From NCBI GenBank assembly GCA_964598425.1, contig CAZRBV010000014.1, positions 1-62,388 of the forward strand: a stretch of DNA of 62,388 nt, given 5' to 3'. The notes below the pieces were generated by a model. It was given only the letters and a program-made list of their open reading frames with translations, was not told the DNA's origin and ran no database searches. This stretch comes from UBA12567 sp964598425 (GTDB lineage: Bacteria > Planctomycetota > Phycisphaerae > Phycisphaerales > SM1A02). Made by a program: the position numbers and the translations under genes. Of the stretch, positions 1-7,559 are shown piece after piece. The first letter of the stretch is position 1. Every line of letters begins with the position of its first letter.

Positions 1-576
1 AGCCCTGTGGAAGCCATTGAAGAATGGCTGGCGGAGGCCACTTCGTGTACGGACCGCCCGAATCCCAACGCGGTGGCGCTGGCGACGGCGGGAACCGACG
101 GCCAGCCCAGCGTCCGCATGATGTTGCTCAAGGGCTTGGACGATCGGGGGGCCGTGATCTACACAAACCTCGAGAGCCGCAAAGGTGGTCAGATTCTTGA
201 GAATCCGAGGGTGGCACTGCTGCTGCACTGGGATCTTCTTGGGAGGCAGGTTCGTATCGAGGGCGTCGCGACACCGGTATCTGATGAAGAGGCCGATGCC
301 TATTTTGCATCGCGGCCGTGGGCGAGCCGGATAGGGGCAGTCGCGAGCGACCAATCGCGACCGCTCCAGAGCCGTGAGGCCTTGGCGGAACGGGTTATCG
401 AGGTTGCCATGCAGTACCCGCTGGGCTCAGCGGTACCCAGACCTTCGCACTGGAGCGGCTTTCGCGTATCACTCGATCGAGTGGAATTGTGGCAAGAGGG
501 TGATGATCGTCTTCACGATCGGATCGTGTACACGCCGTCAGCGGATCATTGGAGCCGTGAGCGACTCTGGCCGTGA
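1..576 (+). CDS. pdxH: Pyridoxamine/pyridoxine 5'-phosphate oxidase, 5' end cut by window
   Basis: FMN enzyme that oxidises pyridoxine or pyridoxamine 5'-phosphate to pyridoxal 5'-phosphate, the last step of vitamin B6 synthesis and salvage, in the cytosol. The frame is open from base 1, so the start lies outside; about 191 residues are visible against roughly 210-220 for the family. Blocks seen are VRMMLLKG, YTNLESRKGGQI, the SRPWASRIGAVASDQS segment, and the C-terminal WSGFRVSLDRVELWQ and RLHDR, which correspond to FMN and substrate contacts of PdxH. The GTG at 7 aligns inside the protein and is not the start. It is convergent with the NYN gene, 8 bp apart. Confidence 0.93.
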   Translation, partial: SPVEAIEEWLAEATSCTDRPNPNAVALATAGTDGQPSVRMMLLKGLDDRGAVIYTNLESRKGGQILENPRVALLLHWDLLGRQVRIEGVATPVSDEEADAYFASRPWASRIGAVASDQSRPLQSREALAERVIEVAMQYPLGSAVPRPSHWSGFRVSLDRVELWQEGDDRLHDRIVYTPSADHWSRERLWP

Positions 577-584
577 TAGTGGTG

Positions 585-1241
585 CTATCGCCCCTCGGCG
601 ATCCGGCGTGCCTGTGCCAGGACGGACTGGGGGAATGAGACGTGCGCTCCGGCTGGCTGCGGAGGGGTGACATCATCCGTTCGGGCGGGCGGGTTGCCGT
701 GCTCCGAAGCCTCCAGGTCCTGCTCGGGCAACAGCGCACCCAGGTCTGCCGCCTTGGCTTCGGCCTCAATGGCCGCGATTTCCATCGCATCAAGTCCAAA
801 GTGCCCCATCCATGCAGCGGCACCCTCGGGCGGGTTCGGTGGGAGCGGGTCGGGCGACGGACCGGAGGCAAGATCTTCCAGGATTGTCCGCAGGAAATCC
901 TCTGAACTCAACCACGTACATCGCCGCCGTCTGGCAGCCTTGCGAAGCCGTCGGTCGGAGGAGACGACGACGAGCCGCCGCGGCGTCGTGGAGCGGCCGA
1001 TCAGGCCTTCAATGACCTCGTCGGCCTCTCTGCCAGGGCCCGACCAGATGACATGAATCGCCTGTGGGAGGCCTGTAGGGCGGGGTTGCGGGGCCCCATC
1101 GCAGGCCAGCGTGGCATGCCATTGCCCCCATCGGGTCGCCCTCATGAGACGCCCGAGGCCCTCGATTTCCAGCCCGGCGAGCCCGGGTGGCAGAATGCCC
1201 TCCTGATGGAGGACATTCCATGTGTCGACGATGACCCGCAT
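585..1241 (-). CDS. NYN-domain protein, YacP-like putative ribonuclease
   Basis: 218 residues. The N-terminal two thirds have the PIN-like NYN fold pattern of the YacP/Rae1 group: VDTWNVLHQEG at the start with a metal-binding Asp, ADEVIEGLIGR in the middle, then LVVVSSDRRLRKAARRRRC with a second Asp. The family is known for ribosome-associated mRNA cleavage in Bacillus, so endoribonuclease activity is an inference. The C-terminal ~100 residues are Pro/Ala/Glu-rich and look unstructured. The ATG at 1241 is preceded only by a weak Shine-Dalgarno. It is transcribed away from rpsU across a 94-bp divergent region. Confidence 0.8.
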   Translation of the reverse strand: MRVIVDTWNVLHQEGILPPGLAGLEIEGLGRLMRATRWGQWHATLACDGAPQPRPTGLPQAIHVIWSGPGREADEVIEGLIGRSTTPRRLVVVSSDRRLRKAARRRRCTWLSSEDFLRTILEDLASGPSPDPLPPNPPEGAAAWMGHFGLDAMEIAAIEAEAKAADLGALLPEQDLEASEHGNPPARTDDVTPPQPAGAHVSFPQSVLAQARRIAEGR

Positions 1242-1335
1242 GATTCCCAGCCTACACGACCTGTTCGCTTGCCATCAGGACGTGTTTCCGCTCTAATGCG
1301 CGGCTCGAAACCCCCCTGAGGAGGCCCCCAAGGCT

Positions 1336-1602
1336 ATGGCCATTCGGATCAAATCCAGGCACGGCGAGTCCGTCAATCAGATGCTCCGCCGCTTCAAGAA
1401 GCTCTGTGAAAAAGAGGGTCTTACGAAGGACGTGAAGCGCAAGCAATACTTCGAAAAACCCTCCGAGCGGCGGCGCCGCGCGATGCGCAAGGCGATCGCT
1501 CGAGTTATTCGTATGAATGATCCTCAACCCCAGCCTAAGCCGTCCGGTGGTCGTGGTGGCCCCCGTGGTGGTGGGAGTGGCGGTGGTGGCGGTCGTCGCT
1601 GA
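1336..1602 (+). CDS. rpsU: Small ribosomal subunit protein bS21
   Basis: 88 residues. The first ~60 match bS21: SVNQMLRRFKKLCEKEG, then KRKQYFEKPSERRRRAMRKA, a very basic helical protein at the decoding platform of the 30S subunit. Residues ~62-88 are an added tail of Pro and Gly with scattered Arg (GGRGGPRGGGSGG...), not part of the usual ~60-70 residue protein. A GAGGAGG lies 11-12 bases before the ATG. The next gene is the pyrophosphatase after 133 bp; no terminator is visible between them. Confidence 0.92.
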   Translation: MAIRIKSRHGESVNQMLRRFKKLCEKEGLTKDVKRKQYFEKPSERRRRAMRKAIARVIRMNDPQPQPKPSGGRGGPRGGGSGGGGGRR

Positions 1603-1735
1603 TCCTTATCTATGAGTCCAACTCGATGCGGTTGCTCTTCAACTGTGTCATGTCTTCACAACTGGAATCAATGAGTTTCCAACGCGCGGTCGATCCTTTG
1701 AGGTCTGATGCCGCGATGATTGAGGAGTGAGTTTC

Positions 1736-4396
1736 GTGAACATGCTGCTTTCCGATATCAACGGTATGGATGCAATCGTTCAGCATGCGTGGGTGTGGTT
1801 CATCGCGCCGATTGGCGCCGTGCTCGCACTTGTCGCTGCCTTCGCATTCAGCCGCAACGTAATGAGCAAGAGCGAAGGTGAGCCGGAGATGATCCGAATC
1901 GCCGAAGCCGTCAGGCAGGGAGCGATGGCCTACCTCGTACGCCAGTACAAGGTTGTATTCATTGTCTTCATTGCGCTTGTTGCCATTCTGATTGCGCTTG
2001 GGGCACTCGGCATTCAGCCGCTGTGGTCAGCTGTCGGGGTACCGATTGCGGGCCTCTTCTCGGGACTCTGCGGCTGGTTCGGAATGAAGATGGCGACCAA
2101 TGCCTCGGCTCGAACGACTTTCGCGGCGAAGCAGTCGCTGAATGACGGCCTGACCGTGGCATTCCGCAGCGGTGCTGTCATGGGTCTGGTAGTCGTCGGC
2201 TTCGCACTCCTGGATGTCAGCGTGTGGTTCTTCCTGTGGAACAGCTTCATTCCCAACGCGGGTCTTGAGGAGATCACCGCCATCATGCTGACGTACGGCA
2301 TGGGTGCTTCGACGCAAGCACTCTTCGCTCGTGTGGGCGGCGGCATCTACACCAAAGCCGCCGATGTTGGTGCTGATCTGGTTGGCAAGATTGAGGCTGG
2401 CATTCCCGAGGATGATCCGCGGAACCCTGCAGCAATTGCTGACAACGTCGGCGACAATGTCGGTGATGTGGCTGGTATGGGCGCGGACTTGTACGAGTCC
2501 TACTACGGATCGATTCTTGCCTCGATGGCGTTGGGTGCCACGGCTATCTATGCGGGTAACTGGATCGGCCAAGAGGTCGGTGTCGCAGAGTGGGCTCTCA
2601 AGCTCGCCGCCGCACCGATGGCACTTGCGGGTATCGGCATCATTTGCTCGCTCATTGGCGTTTTCGTCGTTCGCGCGAAGGAAGGCGCTTCGTTTAGTCA
2701 GCTGCTCAAAGGTCTGCACATGGGCGTCTGGTTCGCCTCGGGCCTCGTGACGCTGGGCGCCGGCGTGCTGTTCTACTTGCTTCTTGGTACAGAGAACGCC
2801 ATCGGCTTTGTGTGGTGGCAGCCATGGCTGGCCATTGTGACCGGCTTGTCAGCGGGTCTGGTTATTGCGTTCGCAACCGAGTACTACACCTCATACGAGC
2901 ACGCGCCCACTCGACGAATTGCTGAACAGACAGAGACAGGTCACGCGACAGTTATCATTGCCGGCATCGCCGAGGGCATGAAGTCCACCTGGGCGCCGCT
3001 GATCGTGATTGTGGTTGCCATTCTGCTCGCTTTCGGTTTCTGTGGCGGCAACACGAATTTCCTCCTCGGTCTCTACGGTGTCGGCATTGCAGCCGTCGGC
3101 ATGCTCAGCACGCTTGGCATCACACTTGCGACTGACGCATACGGCCCGATCGCTGACAATGCCGGTGGTAACGCTGAAATGACCGGCCAGCCATCGTTCG
3201 TCCGAGAGCGGACTGACATGCTCGACTCGCTCGGCAACACCACTGCTGCGACCGGCAAGGGCTTTGCCATCGGCTCTGCAGCCTTGACTGCAATGGCTCT
3301 TCTGGCGGCCTACGCAATTGTCGTGAAGGGTGCTGTTGTTGACAAGTTGGCGGTTGATGAGGCTTCGGCCCAGCAGATGGCGCAGGTTGTCGGCGTTGAC
3401 GCCTCAAATGTCCACACGCTTGGCGATGCCACGCTCGGTGGCGAGCACACTTTGCATCTTGAGTACCTCGGAAACAATGAGTTCAAGATGCTTGCAGAAA
3501 CCGGCAACGGAACAGCGGCAGGCGGCGGCCTCATGCTGACCTCCGTCGAGGTTGCCGACGCGGTTGGTTCGTACTTCGCAGGCAAACAGACGCTCACCGT
3601 GGACGCGAGCTGGGATCCACTCAACCGTTCGTTTGATGTCACGGTTCCGATTTACGGCACCGACAGCAGCCAAGGCGCCAATATCGATCTGGTTCCCGCG
3701 GATCGCGCAACACTCAAGCACATGGCGGCCTTCTATGACATTTCGATCATGAACCCGCGAGTGCTCGGAGGACTATTCCTTGGCGTCATGCTTGCCTTCG
3801 TATTCTGCGCAATGACAATGAACGCTGTCGGCCGCGCGGCCTATCGAATGATGGGTGAATGCCGCAGGCAGTTCAAGATGATGCGGGACAAATTCAAGGC
3901 TGATGGCATGTCGGACGCGGACGTTGCTGATCCAATGAAGTGGCCGACTCGTGTCAATATCAACGGCACCGATTACCCCGACTATCAGGAGTGCGTATCG
4001 ATTTCGACCGCAGGTGCCCAGCGGGAGATGGTCGTGCCCTCAATCCTCGCGATCGTGACGCCCATCGTGGTCGGGCTCATTCTCGGTGTTGGCGGTGTCA
4101 TGGGACTTCTCGTCGGCGGCTTGACAAGCGGCTTCGCCGTCGCCATCTACATGGCAAATGCAGGTGGCGCGTGGGACAACGCCAAGAAGTACATCGAAGC
4201 TGGCCATCACGGGGGTAAAGGGTCTGACTCCCACAAGGCATCGGTGACCGGTGATACGGTCGGTGATCCCTTCAAGGACACTTCTGGCCCGTCCCTCAAC
4301 ATTCTCATTAAGTTGATCGCAATCGTATCGGTCGTGTTTGCCGGTCTCGTTGTGTACTTCGGCCCGACGGTCCAAGCGGCATTGGGACTTGGCTGA
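1736..4396 (+). CDS. hppA: Membrane-bound ion-translocating pyrophosphatase, K+-dependent type
   Basis: 886 residues, many membrane segments. It hydrolyses PPi and pumps H+ (or Na+) out of the cytoplasm. Core motifs are present: DVGADLVGKIE, DDPRNPAAIADNVGDNVGD, and near the C terminus NAGGAWDNAKKYIE and TVGDPFKDTSGPS. The subtype position is GNTTAA (about residues 500-505); Ala there marks the K+-dependent class, Lys the K+-independent class. About 125 residues (~536-660) between two membrane segments replace what is normally a short loop, which explains the length. GTG 1736 is chosen because TGAGGAG lies 8 bases upstream; GTG 1727 and ATG 1742 are alternatives. H+ versus Na+ cannot be decided here. 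Confidence 0.95.
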   Translation: MNMLLSDINGMDAIVQHAWVWFIAPIGAVLALVAAFAFSRNVMSKSEGEPEMIRIAEAVRQGAMAYLVRQYKVVFIVFIALVAILIALGALGIQPLWSAVGVPIAGLFSGLCGWFGMKMATNASARTTFAAKQSLNDGLTVAFRSGAVMGLVVVGFALLDVSVWFFLWNSFIPNAGLEEITAIMLTYGMGASTQALFARVGGGIYTKAADVGADLVGKIEAGIPEDDPRNPAAIADNVGDNVGDVAGMGADLYESYYGSILASMALGATAIYAGNWIGQEVGVAEWALKLAAAPMALAGIGIICSLIGVFVVRAKEGASFSQLLKGLHMGVWFASGLVTLGAGVLFYLLLGTENAIGFVWWQPWLAIVTGLSAGLVIAFATEYYTSYEHAPTRRIAEQTETGHATVIIAGIAEGMKSTWAPLIVIVVAILLAFGFCGGNTNFLLGLYGVGIAAVGMLSTLGITLATDAYGPIADNAGGNAEMTGQPSFVRERTDMLDSLGNTTAATGKGFAIGSAALTAMALLAAYAIVVKGAVVDKLAVDEASAQQMAQVVGVDASNVHTLGDATLGGEHTLHLEYLGNNEFKMLAETGNGTAAGGGLMLTSVEVADAVGSYFAGKQTLTVDASWDPLNRSFDVTVPIYGTDSSQGANIDLVPADRATLKHMAAFYDISIMNPRVLGGLFLGVMLAFVFCAMTMNAVGRAAYRMMGECRRQFKMMRDKFKADGMSDADVADPMKWPTRVNINGTDYPDYQECVSISTAGAQREMVVPSILAIVTPIVVGLILGVGGVMGLLVGGLTSGFAVAIYMANAGGAWDNAKKYIEAGHHGGKGSDSHKASVTGDTVGDPFKDTSGPSLNILIKLIAIVSVVFAGLVVYFGPTVQAALGLG

Positions 4397-4404
4397 TAAA
4401 ACCG

Positions 4405-4833
4405 ATGACGGATCACTCAGGAAACGAAGCACAAGCCGCGAACGCTCAGTCCGCGGCTTGTGCATCCTCGGTGGCCTGCGATCCACGCGCATTTGCCATT
4501 GAGGCTGCGCGAGCAGCAACCGATCGTCACTGCACCGACGTTCGTGTTTTCGATGTGCGTGACCGTAGCCATGTTTGTGACTATGTCGTTGTTGCGTCGG
4601 GAACGAGTGATCGGCAAGTGCGATCAGTGGGTGCGGAGATCGGAGACATTGGCGAGAGCGTTGGAATGACGCGCTTCCGCAGCAATGCAGATCCTGCTTC
4701 AACCTGGCTCGTCGTTGATTTCGTGGATGTAGTCGTGCACCTCTTCGAGCCATCAAGGCGAGCGTACTACGACCTTGATGAACTCTGGGCCGGAGTACCC
4801 GAAGTCAACTTCGATCGCCCAGCGCAGGCATGA
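4405..4833 (+). CDS. rsfS: Ribosomal silencing factor RsfS
   Basis: 142 residues; the RsfS/YbeB/Iojap family binds uL14 on the 50S subunit and blocks subunit joining when nutrients are low. Seen: AIEAARAATDRHCTDVRVFDVRD, then CDYVVVASGTSDRQVRSV and the conserved end WLVVDFVDVVVHLFEPSRRAYYDLDELW. The first ~30 residues are an Ala/Gln-rich extension. It starts 8 bp after hppA and overlaps the next gene by ATGA at 4830-4833, so the genes are probably cotranscribed. Confidence 0.93.
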   Translation: MTDHSGNEAQAANAQSAACASSVACDPRAFAIEAARAATDRHCTDVRVFDVRDRSHVCDYVVVASGTSDRQVRSVGAEIGDIGESVGMTRFRSNADPASTWLVVDFVDVVVHLFEPSRRAYYDLDELWAGVPEVNFDRPAQA

Positions 4834-6542
4834 TTGCTGCGGCCGGTTTGCTCCTGCTCATTGGGATCGGGCAACCGGTCGAGTCTGACATTGCCGGCAC
4901 CTGGGCTGGATCGTGGACGTTGCCTGGATCGCCGGCAAACGACCTCGCTGTGCGTATTGAGCGTGGCAACAAGGGCGGGAGCGATAATTCGGTGGTCAGC
5001 CTGTCTGGAGGGATTGGTTTCCAGCCACTTTCAGAGTTTGCGAGCCGGCGGCGCGTCGTGACTTTCTCGGCAATGCGTGGTGAAGAGCAGATCCGATTCA
5101 GGGGGCGACTGGGCCCTGACGCGGCGACAATGGCTGGTGCCGTATTGACTGGCCGATCGACCCGGCCTGGGGCGTTCCATCTGGCTCGACGCGAACCCAT
5201 CGGTTCGGTTGCGGGGCATCGTGTGTATGTGGGGGGCCTTCCTGTGTCCGCCGGCACCCTTGTGCCCGTCACCATGCGCCTCCTTGAACGTGATGGATTG
5301 TGGCTTGGGGAAATCGACCTCCCGGAGTCTGAGGTCGTTGGATATCCAATCGATATCTCTCAGGATGATCGTGACGCAGGCGTTGCCTTGATGAGACTGC
5401 CGGTGCCCGGTGGTGAATTTGCCACGCTCGCTCTCAGGCCAGGCACCGATCGCATGAGCGGCATTTGGGGTCGCGGCCAGGATGTGCGAGTAGTCGAGTT
5501 TGTGCGAGCGTCGGTCCCTTCCCTGGTTGGCTCTCAGGTGCCACAGGAGCCATTTGCATGGATTGACCGTCATGTGGAGGTGGCGTCGGTCGGAGAGGAG
5601 ACGCTCCACGGCGTTCTCTCGACACCGGGCGAGTCAAACGACTACCCGCTTGTCATTCTGGTGGGAGATTCGGGAACCGATTTCAACGGGACCATTGAAG
5701 GCCAGCCGCTCCTGCTTGTGCTTGTCGATGTGCTGACCAATGCTGGGTTTGCAACACTTCGATTGGACCAGGCAGCCATGGGCTTTGTGGCTCGGCGTCG
5801 GGCTCTGAGGCGATGGATGGAGTGGGTGGCGCATCAAGAGGCGGTCGATCATCGGCGAGTCGCTGTTCTGGGTCATGGAGAGGGGGGCTCGATCGTTGCG
5901 CGGCATTCTGCTGCGTTCGGTGACGGAGTCGCCGCAGTCGTTCTGCTGGCCGCGCCCGGGCTGCCAGAGCGAATCAATGATGTGGATCGCGTCGAGGCCA
6001 TGTTGCGAGAGTCGAACGCAAGCGATGACGATGTGCACGCCGCACTCGAAGCGAGGCGACACTTCACGCGAATGGCCATGCAGGAGGTGCAGGATCCGAC
6101 AATTCTCCAGGCTGCGGCCGCGTGGCGCCGAGCCCTCTCGACATGCGTCGGTTCACACCAGGCGGAACCGTCTGAAGCAGACCTTGCCTCAGACTTGGAC
6201 CGTGCTCGTGATCTCAACTGGCTGGACCAGTTGAGATTCGATCCCCGCACCGTTCTGCCGAGGCTTGTCGGGATGCCCATTCTTGCCATTCAAGGTGACG
6301 CCGACAGACGCTTCGACGGACCTCGCAATCTCACGGCACTGGTTGATGCCAACAGAAGCCGGGGGGGCTTGATCGAGCCGGTATTGATTCCGGGTATGAA
6401 TCACATGTTGCAGCCTGTATCAGCATCCGGAGCTGCGCCGCAGTTGAACCAGATCACGGTATTGCCCGCCGTGCTGAAGCGGATCACGCAGTGGCTCCAG
6501 AAAACGATCGGCCGGCCACACATCGTGGAGGAATCGCTATGA
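4830..6542 (+). CDS. Exported alpha/beta-hydrolase-fold protein lacking the nucleophilic serine
   Basis: 570 residues with a short hydrophobic N terminus (IAAAGLLLLIGIG) that looks like a signal peptide. Residues ~20-240 form a beta-rich N-terminal region; ~255-570 are an alpha/beta hydrolase of the dienelactone-hydrolase/esterase type (PLVILVGDSGTDFNG, then VAVLGHGEGG, then IQGDAD and GMNHM). The nucleophile elbow is normally G-x-S-x-G; here it reads G348-H-G350-E-G, so Ser is Gly, while the Asp (490/492) and His (525) are kept. Either it is no longer a Ser hydrolase or another residue serves. Overlaps rsfS and trmB by 4 and 4 bases. Confidence 0.8.
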   Translation: MIAAAGLLLLIGIGQPVESDIAGTWAGSWTLPGSPANDLAVRIERGNKGGSDNSVVSLSGGIGFQPLSEFASRRRVVTFSAMRGEEQIRFRGRLGPDAATMAGAVLTGRSTRPGAFHLARREPIGSVAGHRVYVGGLPVSAGTLVPVTMRLLERDGLWLGEIDLPESEVVGYPIDISQDDRDAGVALMRLPVPGGEFATLALRPGTDRMSGIWGRGQDVRVVEFVRASVPSLVGSQVPQEPFAWIDRHVEVASVGEETLHGVLSTPGESNDYPLVILVGDSGTDFNGTIEGQPLLLVLVDVLTNAGFATLRLDQAAMGFVARRRALRRWMEWVAHQEAVDHRRVAVLGHGEGGSIVARHSAAFGDGVAAVVLLAAPGLPERINDVDRVEAMLRESNASDDDVHAALEARRHFTRMAMQEVQDPTILQAAAAWRRALSTCVGSHQAEPSEADLASDLDRARDLNWLDQLRFDPRTVLPRLVGMPILAIQGDADRRFDGPRNLTALVDANRSRGGLIEPVLIPGMNHMLQPVSASGAAPQLNQITVLPAVLKRITQWLQKTIGRPHIVEESL

Positions 6543-7204
6543 GCTTTGGGCTGTCGCGCGGGCGAGAGTTCGACGTGACCGGATTCGGGTTCGACCGCGA
6601 CGAACTTCTCATCTCCGCGGCGAACGCTTTCGATCCGCGCACACTGTTCGAGTTTCCGGACCGCCCACTTGAGATCGAAATCGGCTCAGGGAAGGGGACA
6701 TTCCTTGCGCAGCAAGCATCTCAGCAGCCGAACACAAATTTCTTCGGCATGGAATGGGCGGGTGAGTTCTTTCGGTATGCGGCTGACCGGGCACGCAGGA
6801 ATGCGCTCAACAACGTTCGGCTGCTCAGAGATGACGCGAGCGAGTTTCTCAAACATCGTTGCTGCGACGGTGTGGCCGATGTGTTGCACTTGTACTTCAC
6901 GGATCCGTGGCCCAAAAAACGACACCACAAGCGCCGAGTCATTCAACATGACACGCTGCAGCGGATGCACGGAGTTCTAAAACCGGGGGGGTGCGTTCAC
7001 CTCGTAACAGATCACGATGACCTGTGGGCGTGGTATGAGGAGCACGCGGCTGCCGTGTCCGCACAGTTTCGTCGAACGGAGTTTGCATCGCCGTCCTCAG
7101 CAGGTGATGGCGAGGTTGTCGGGACGAACTTTGAGCGCAAGTATCGGCGGGAGGGCCGGCCATTTCACGCGATGACTTTGCTGCGACTTGACGGAGCCGT
7201 GTAA
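6539..7204 (+). CDS. trmB: tRNA (guanine-N7-)-methyltransferase
   Basis: 221 residues. Uses S-adenosylmethionine to make m7G46 in tRNA variable loops. Seen: IEIGSGKGTFL (SAM-binding loop), FFGMEWAGEF, the family signature FTDPWPKKRHHKRR, and HLVTDHDDLW. The ATG at 6539 overlaps the upstream stop as ATGA and has GGAGG six bases before it; a GTG 48 bp upstream in the same frame lies inside the hydrolase and is not favoured. The C terminus (TNFERKYRREGRPFH) is also typical of the family. Confidence 0.95.
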   Translation: MSFGLSRGREFDVTGFGFDRDELLISAANAFDPRTLFEFPDRPLEIEIGSGKGTFLAQQASQQPNTNFFGMEWAGEFFRYAADRARRNALNNVRLLRDDASEFLKHRCCDGVADVLHLYFTDPWPKKRHHKRRVIQHDTLQRMHGVLKPGGCVHLVTDHDDLWAWYEEHAAAVSAQFRRTEFASPSSAGDGEVVGTNFERKYRREGRPFHAMTLLRLDGAV

Positions 7205-7208
7205 CACA

Positions 7209-7529
7209 ATGCATCGCGAAGGATTCAACCCAGATGACGTACAACCGCAGGATGTCTTGTGTGATTTCTGTGGACTCGCCGCGTGGGCGCAAGGCATCCC
7301 GTGCGTGGAGGGTCATCGTGGGAGTTTGATCTGCGGAGATTGCCTTCGACACGCGCTCCAATCGGCCGAGTGCGGTACAGCTGGTGGCTCGACCTGCGTG
7401 ATGTGCCTGCAAGCCTCCGAGGGGACTGTGTGGCGTCACGAGTCGCAGGAGGCCGAGATATGCCGTTCGTGCATCAAGCGAGCGGCGGGCGTCCTTCGTA
7501 AGTCAAAGGACTGGGAGTGGGAGGCCTGA
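7209..7529 (+). CDS. Small Cys-rich, probably zinc-binding protein of unknown function
   Basis: 106 residues starting at ATG 7209, four bases after the trmB stop. Four CxxC pairs are visible in order: CDFC, CGDC, CVMC and CRSC, enough for two four-Cys zinc sites. The second half has EICRSCIKRAAGVLRKS, a short basic helix. No enzyme motif is recognised. The layout recalls small treble-clef or zinc-ribbon adaptors that bind proteins or nucleic acid, but that is inference. The gene could be cotranscribed with trmB; it is convergent with the sensor kinase, 30 bp away. Confidence 0.7.
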   Translation: MHREGFNPDDVQPQDVLCDFCGLAAWAQGIPCVEGHRGSLICGDCLRHALQSAECGTAGGSTCVMCLQASEGTVWRHESQEAEICRSCIKRAAGVLRKSKDWEWEA

Positions 7530-7559
7530 GGCCCTTGGAGGCTTGCACTGCGCACGGAG

